64,000 bases of DNA, taken from positions 169,240,235-169,304,234 of the forward strand of contig OW799233.1 in the NCBI GenBank assembly GCA_941918925.1, read 5' to 3'. Below, one piece after another: positions 60,673 to 64,000 of the stretch; within the stretch, counting starts at the first letter, position 1, and the number at the start of each line of letters is the position of its first letter. The notes under the pieces were generated by a model, which saw only the letters and a list, made by a program, of their open reading frames with translations, was not told the DNA's origin and searched no databases. The position numbers and the translations under genes are program-made. Source of the DNA: Phyto melanocephala. Its lineage: Eukaryota > Arthropoda > Insecta > Diptera > Rhinophoridae.

Positions 60673-61403
60673 CACGCAAAGAAAAACCATGGTTACGACA
60701 TGATCACGACGGTCATATTATAGTTTCTATAACAATATTTGGTTGTCGAAAACAAGTTATAGTTGTTTTTGTTTCATTTCATCATATATTTTGTCACAAT
60801 AATCAAGCATTTGTTTGAATTGTATCATTTAATGTTTACTTTTCGTAAAAATTTCAAAATGATTATCATTAAAAAATAGTATGATTTAAAAAAATAATTT
60901 GACAAAAATAACATTGTATTTAAAAGCATTAAAAATTACAAATAATCATTAAATATTAGGTGAGACAACAGTATGATTACAAATTAATCAAGCTATGATT
61001 TTTTTTAATAATAATATTATTTCAACTGTTCTTCTTCTTGCTGAATAAATTCCTATTATTTTATAAGTTTGAGATGTCAAAAAAGTCAACAAAAATTTTG
61101 AAAAATTAAAGAAAATTTAAAAATAAACGAGAAAATGTAAAAAAATATTGGTATAAAAATTGCAATTAAATTGGTAAGTACAATCAGTATGTGTATGTTA
61201 TGGCAAAAGACAATAATTTGCCGTAAAAAGGTTAGATTGTCGATTTCAATTTTAGTCATATAAATGATTATTGAATGATACTTTAGTTAAACATAATAAT
61301 GATAACGGGTAACCATTATATGTTTTAACCATAATCATACAATTCAATCATAGTATGTTCCTCTTCGATAATGGTTACCACAACCATATTTTTTCTTTGC
61401 GTG
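60673..61403. mobile_element. Nonautonomous DNA element with CACGCAAAGAAAAA ends
   Basis: The left end CACGCAAAGAAAAACCATGG and right end (inverted) CACGCAAAGAAAAAATATGG form a TIR of about 14 perfect bases plus a weaker extension. The 731-bp body has no transposase and is rich in ATAATCAT/ATGATTAT motifs near both ends. It splits the Jockey frame between RLIT and RDPWYI, proving insertion. I could not recognise a clear target duplication, so the superfamily is unassigned. Confidence 0.75.
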
Positions 61404-62415
61404 CAGTAATAAGTCGCCATATTTTATTTTGTCGTCTTTGTAATTTCTCTATATTAGAAGCAGAAGCTGTTCCCAATAATTGGACACCATAGGTTCATAT
61501 TGGCTTAATGATAGCTTTGTAGAGTAGAACTTTATAGTTTAGGTTGACAGCAGAACGAGAACAAAGAAGCCACTGAAGCTGTAGTGTTCTGAGTTTGAGT
61601 TGTATGGATTTGGATTCGATATGTTGAGACCAAGTAAGGCGTTGACCAAGGTGTGTACCAAGATATTTTATATGATTTTGAACTGGGATAGCGATGTTAT
61701 TTATCTTTAGATTATTTAGATTAGGACAGTTTCCCTTTCTCTAGGTGAAAGTAAGCCCAGCAAACTTTTATTTTCCATTGGTTGAACAATTTTAATATGA
61801 TCCTGCAGGCAATTAGAAGCAATTAATGGACTTTTATGTATGTTTATAAGTGCTGTATCGTCTGCAAAAGTTGACATGTGTAGCAAGTTATTAGTGGGCA
61901 TATCTGATGTATAAATTATATGCATGAGATGACCAAGTATACTGCCTTGGGTAGTTTACGTATTATTTTTCCTGAAATTTTGTTCATGCCAGGGGATTTA
62001 TTTGTTTTCAGTTTTATGACTGCTGATCTTCAATATCTGGTAAATTTGTGCATGACCAAATTTTGCACCAAGTTCACTCTATTGGACATTACTGCAATAA
62101 CACGTAGGAGTGCATATTGAGGAGAGTATTGCTCCAGCATCGGCCAGTACCAGAAAATCTGGGATAAAAAACTAAGATACTTAAGTACTATCAACAAAAA
62201 AAGTATTTTTATACCAACCTCCAAAAAAATGGTGTGGGAGTATACTAGTTTTATCGGCTCCACGAAAAGCCCCCCAATGAAATAACGCCCAGGAAACAAT
62301 CCCCAATGAAGTAAACCCCAAAAAATTGGAAATAACACCCAAAAACAGTGAATGAAATAACATCCAAAAATAAATTAAATAAACCCCAAAGCGAACACGA
62401 AACAACCCCCAATAT

Positions 62416-62447
62416 TTGGGAGTTATTTCATATGAAATAACTCCCAA
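62416..62447. repeat. 32-bp perfect palindrome in the left subterminal array of the MULE
   Basis: The half-site TTGGGAGTTATTTCAT is followed directly by its exact reverse complement. Its partner lies at 63556-63587. Confidence 0.92.
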
Positions 62448-63129
62448 TGATGAAAATGAAATAACCCCCAATGAAATAAACCCCATCAGCAACAAAAATG
62501 AAATTATGCCCAAAATTCATAAAAGAGTCAGATTCATTAAGGATTTCATGAAGTCAATATGGACCAACAGCAAAATCGCAAAGTTATTGATATAAATTGT
62601 GTGGAGGCCCGCATGCGTCTTCTTCATAATAAGGATATATGCAACTTCGAAAGTGTGCCATCATTTAATTTCAATTTTTTTTTGGTGAAAGAACATACAA
62701 AGCTGGTTTAATAGTGACTACTTTTGGTTTTGTAAATGAACTAAGTCCAGTGCAGTAAATTTCCCTTATACGATGGAAGCAATATCAGATCAGCCACCAA
62801 CGAGCTATCCTAAAACTTTACCAATGGCTTAAAAATCCGACTCATGGGAGACGTTATTATAGTTACAATATTGTAAAGAAGGCAGTAATTTTCTGTAATG
62901 GAGATGTGAGGAAGTATGGACAAAGAATTGTTTAATATTTCCAATATATTTATTTTTGAAACCCAACTACCAAAAAATTATTTTCATGTACATACATAAA
63001 TAATAAACTTAATACATTATACGTAAGAAATGGTAAAAAAAACAAAATGGTTGCTCATGAAATCAAAATGGAGAAAATATACGTTGTATGTACAAATGCT
63101 GCCAGTTGGTAACACTTTATTATTATGGG

Positions 63130-63300
63130 CCTCCTTACTGCTTGGCAAAAGTGGAACCAACAACCGATTACTTTTGATTTAGGGAAAACAATCATTATTG
63201 CCGTCCGTAGACTTATTTCGTAGTCTGTCACGAAGGTCGCACCATCCAAATCCAGAACGTTATAATTTATGTATTTAAAAAGATATTGTAATATATTCAC
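63130..63300 (-). pseudogene. MULE transposase fragment
   Basis: The minus-strand ORF from 63300 reads ATFVTDYEISLRTAIMIVF, then PKSKVIGCWFHFCQAVRR. The D-x-E pair (Asp26, Glu28) followed about 20 residues later by C47-x2-H50 is the signature of the MULE domain core (second catalytic Asp and the C..H motif). Nothing upstream encodes the rest of the catalytic domain or a zinc finger; the flanks are the subterminal arrays. The fragment is a relic of the parent transposase. Confidence 0.7.
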
Positions 63301-63555
63301 AGGCTAAAAGTTTTCTTGTAAAAGGCCTATTTTTATATAATTTATTTAAAAGCACCCCCCAAAACCAGAAGCTTTAAAAATGAAAGAATCCCCGAATACA
63401 AAATGAAATATTACCCAAATTATACACGCTATGAAACAAGCCCCGAATTTAAAAATTTGTTGGGTGTTATTTCATTGGAGATTATTTCATAATTTGAAAA
63501 CCCCAAATGAGAAATGAAATAATTTCCAAAAAAAATGAAAGACGGCCCAAAAAAA

Positions 63556-63587
63556 TTGGGAGTTATTTCATATGAAATAACACCCAA
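63556..63587. repeat. 32-bp near-perfect palindrome in the right subterminal array of the MULE
   Basis: The half-site TTGGGAGTTATTTCAT is followed by its inverse with one base pair changed. It is otherwise identical to the palindrome at 62416-62447. Confidence 0.9.
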
Positions 63588-63830
63588 AAATATATGAAAA
63601 ACAAATTTGGAGAATATTTCATTTCTCGTTTCGGCGTTATTTCATTGGCGGGATTTTTGTGGAGCCGTTTTATCGTTTCGTTTGTTACATATTAAAATAT
63701 CTATTAAAGACCCCATAAGGTATATATTTTTTTGGTTATAATTTAATTTAAAGACGATCTAGCTATGTCCGTCTGTCCATTCAATAGAACGGTGCCAAAT
63801 ATTACACGGCACGCAATTCAATGACATTTG

Positions 63831-64000
63831 TTGAAGGCCACTTTGTTAGGAAACTAATTTTACGTATAAACAGTATATTGGCCGCCAATCCACTTGCAAT
63901 TACAGCCCTGAAAAAAAATATACCGATATATATCGATAGCTACATACCGGCTAAAATGATGAAACAAAAATAAGCGAAATCCGAACACAATGATGACCCT
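63831..64000. other. No feature recognised
   Basis: The window ends in unassigned sequence with a TATCGATA-rich patch near 63930. Confidence 0.5.

Larger units (their letters stand above)
59530..62060 (-). pseudogene. Jockey reverse transcriptase remnants
   Basis: In order on the minus strand: NKSPGMNKISGKIIRKLPKA (first reverse transcriptase block, about 61940-62030), MHIIYTSDMPTNN and STFADDTALI (catalytic FADD near 61857-61862), VQNHIKYLGTHLGQRLTW, VLLYKAIIKPI then stop, TYGVQLLGTAS and LQRRQNKIWRLIT (to 61404). After the inserted element, RDPWYIGNANIHKDLNIPF and FKRKLEFYTNPLAQNLL follow. After the hAT-type element, GHTRLKRIDTLALAEPLE ends it. About 150 residues between the first block and FADD are missing. 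It cannot be functional. Confidence 0.8.
59391..62160 (-). mobile_element. Jockey-type LINE, truncated, internally deleted and interrupted twice
   Basis: The 3' poly(A) is the T run at 59392-59412 (one interruption). Going upstream on the minus strand come the ORF2 C-terminus, the hAT-type element (59609-60521), more ORF2, the CACGCAAAG-ended element (60673-61403), then the reverse transcriptase palm. An internal deletion near 61925 joins the first reverse transcriptase block to the FADD region. The poly(A) end and sequence blocks place it in the Jockey clade, distinct from the CR1-like and RNase-H LINEs elsewhere in the window. Confidence 0.8.
62255..63667 (-). mobile_element. Mutator-like (MULE) nonautonomous element with palindromic subterminal arrays
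   Basis: The ends are CGGCTCCACGAAAAGCCCCC on the left and, inverted, CGGCTCCACAAAAATCCCGC on the right, a TIR of about 30 bp reaching CCAATGAAATAAC. The pre-insertion site is reconstructed by the flanking TTTTAT (62249-62254 and 63668-63673). The duplication can be read as 6-8 bp because CG is shared with the element end. Many copies of ATGAAATAACxCCCAA in both orientations fill the 250-320 bp inside each end. A MULE transposase fragment lies at 63130-63300. Length is 1413 bp, so the element is nonautonomous. Confidence 0.78.
62205..63830 (+). mobile_element. Helentron-like 5' portion split by a Mutator-like element
   Basis: The tip TTTTTATACCAACCTCCAAA/ATGGTGTGGGAGTATA (62206-62245) is a mutated family 5' hairpin. 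After the insertion (62255-63667), the sequence resumes with TTTTATCGTTTCGTTTGTTA, ACCCCATAAGGTATATA, CGATCTAGCTATGTCCGTCT and GTCC, the usual next 150 bp of the family. The downstream part is lost or unrecognisable. Confidence 0.75.

Noticed and set aside
62030..62513. Two overlapping ORFs rich in Gly, Leu, Phe and Ile
   Set aside because: They are translations of the ATGAAATAACCCCCA subterminal repeats of the MULE.
62540..62700. Plus-strand frame starting MDQQQNRKVIDINCVEARM inside the MULE
   Set aside because: It is opposite in strand to the MULE fragment, soon interrupted, and I recognise no domain. It could be captured sequence but the evidence is too thin.

Overview
This window looks like a piece of a large, AT-rich genome of a higher (cyclorrhaphan, probably calyptrate) fly. 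The reasons are the INE-1/DINE-1-like (Helentron-type) elements, and the accompanying mariner, hAT, piggyBac, Mutator-like, Jockey, CR1-like and RNase-H LINE copies. The species cannot be named from sequence alone. I find no intact host protein gene, rRNA or functional tRNA. The long ORFs belong to transposons, and the many 60-130 codon ORFs are chance openings in AT-rich DNA or frames through repeats. The window is best read as intergenic or deep intronic DNA filled by successive transposon insertions.

Layout. 1-10 kb holds a degenerate ~130-bp tandem array (1.65-2.17 kb), a solo Helentron 5' tip (2.69 kb) and two short Helentron-like elements (6.0-6.9 and 7.7-8.5 kb). 10.5-19.9 kb holds an internally deleted DD41D-type mariner with near-perfect ends, Helentron copy A (12.9-15.0 kb), a three-unit tRNA-derived SINE with a 16-bp target-site duplication (15.36-15.91 kb), a deleted piggyBac (17.77-18.55 kb) and a mariner scrap. 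21.4-23.4 kb is a mariner pseudogene split by a hAT-type element. 25.3-29.4 kb is Helentron copy B, expanded by about ten ~288-bp tandem units. 31.0-34.9 kb is a nearly complete CR1-like LINE (PHD-finger ORF1; endonuclease plus reverse transcriptase ORF2). It is followed by Helentron copies C and D in inverted orientation (34.9-39.9 kb).

40-51.9 kb is mostly AT-rich and unassigned, with one CCGGTTTT-rich hAT-type element at 44.0-45.1 kb and weak candidates for host exon or leader sequence. 51.9-54.3 kb is an old Helentron split by an RNase-H LINE fragment and a second CCGGTTTT-rich element. 56.2-57.4 kb is a full-length but dead mariner. 59.4-63.8 kb is a dense nest: a Jockey LINE interrupted by a hAT-type element and by a CACGCAAAG-ended element, then a Helentron tip interrupted by a Mutator-like element with palindromic subterminal arrays.

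Most interesting points. (1) A SINE amplified as a trimer, whose 3' body resembles the 3' end of a LINE in the same window. (2) A Helentron family that captured a catalytically dead mariner and then spread with it, while its inner ~288-bp unit expanded from 2 to about 10 copies. (3) Two cut-and-paste families with unusual subterminal repeat or palindrome arrays. All readings were made by eye; similarity values are qualitative.
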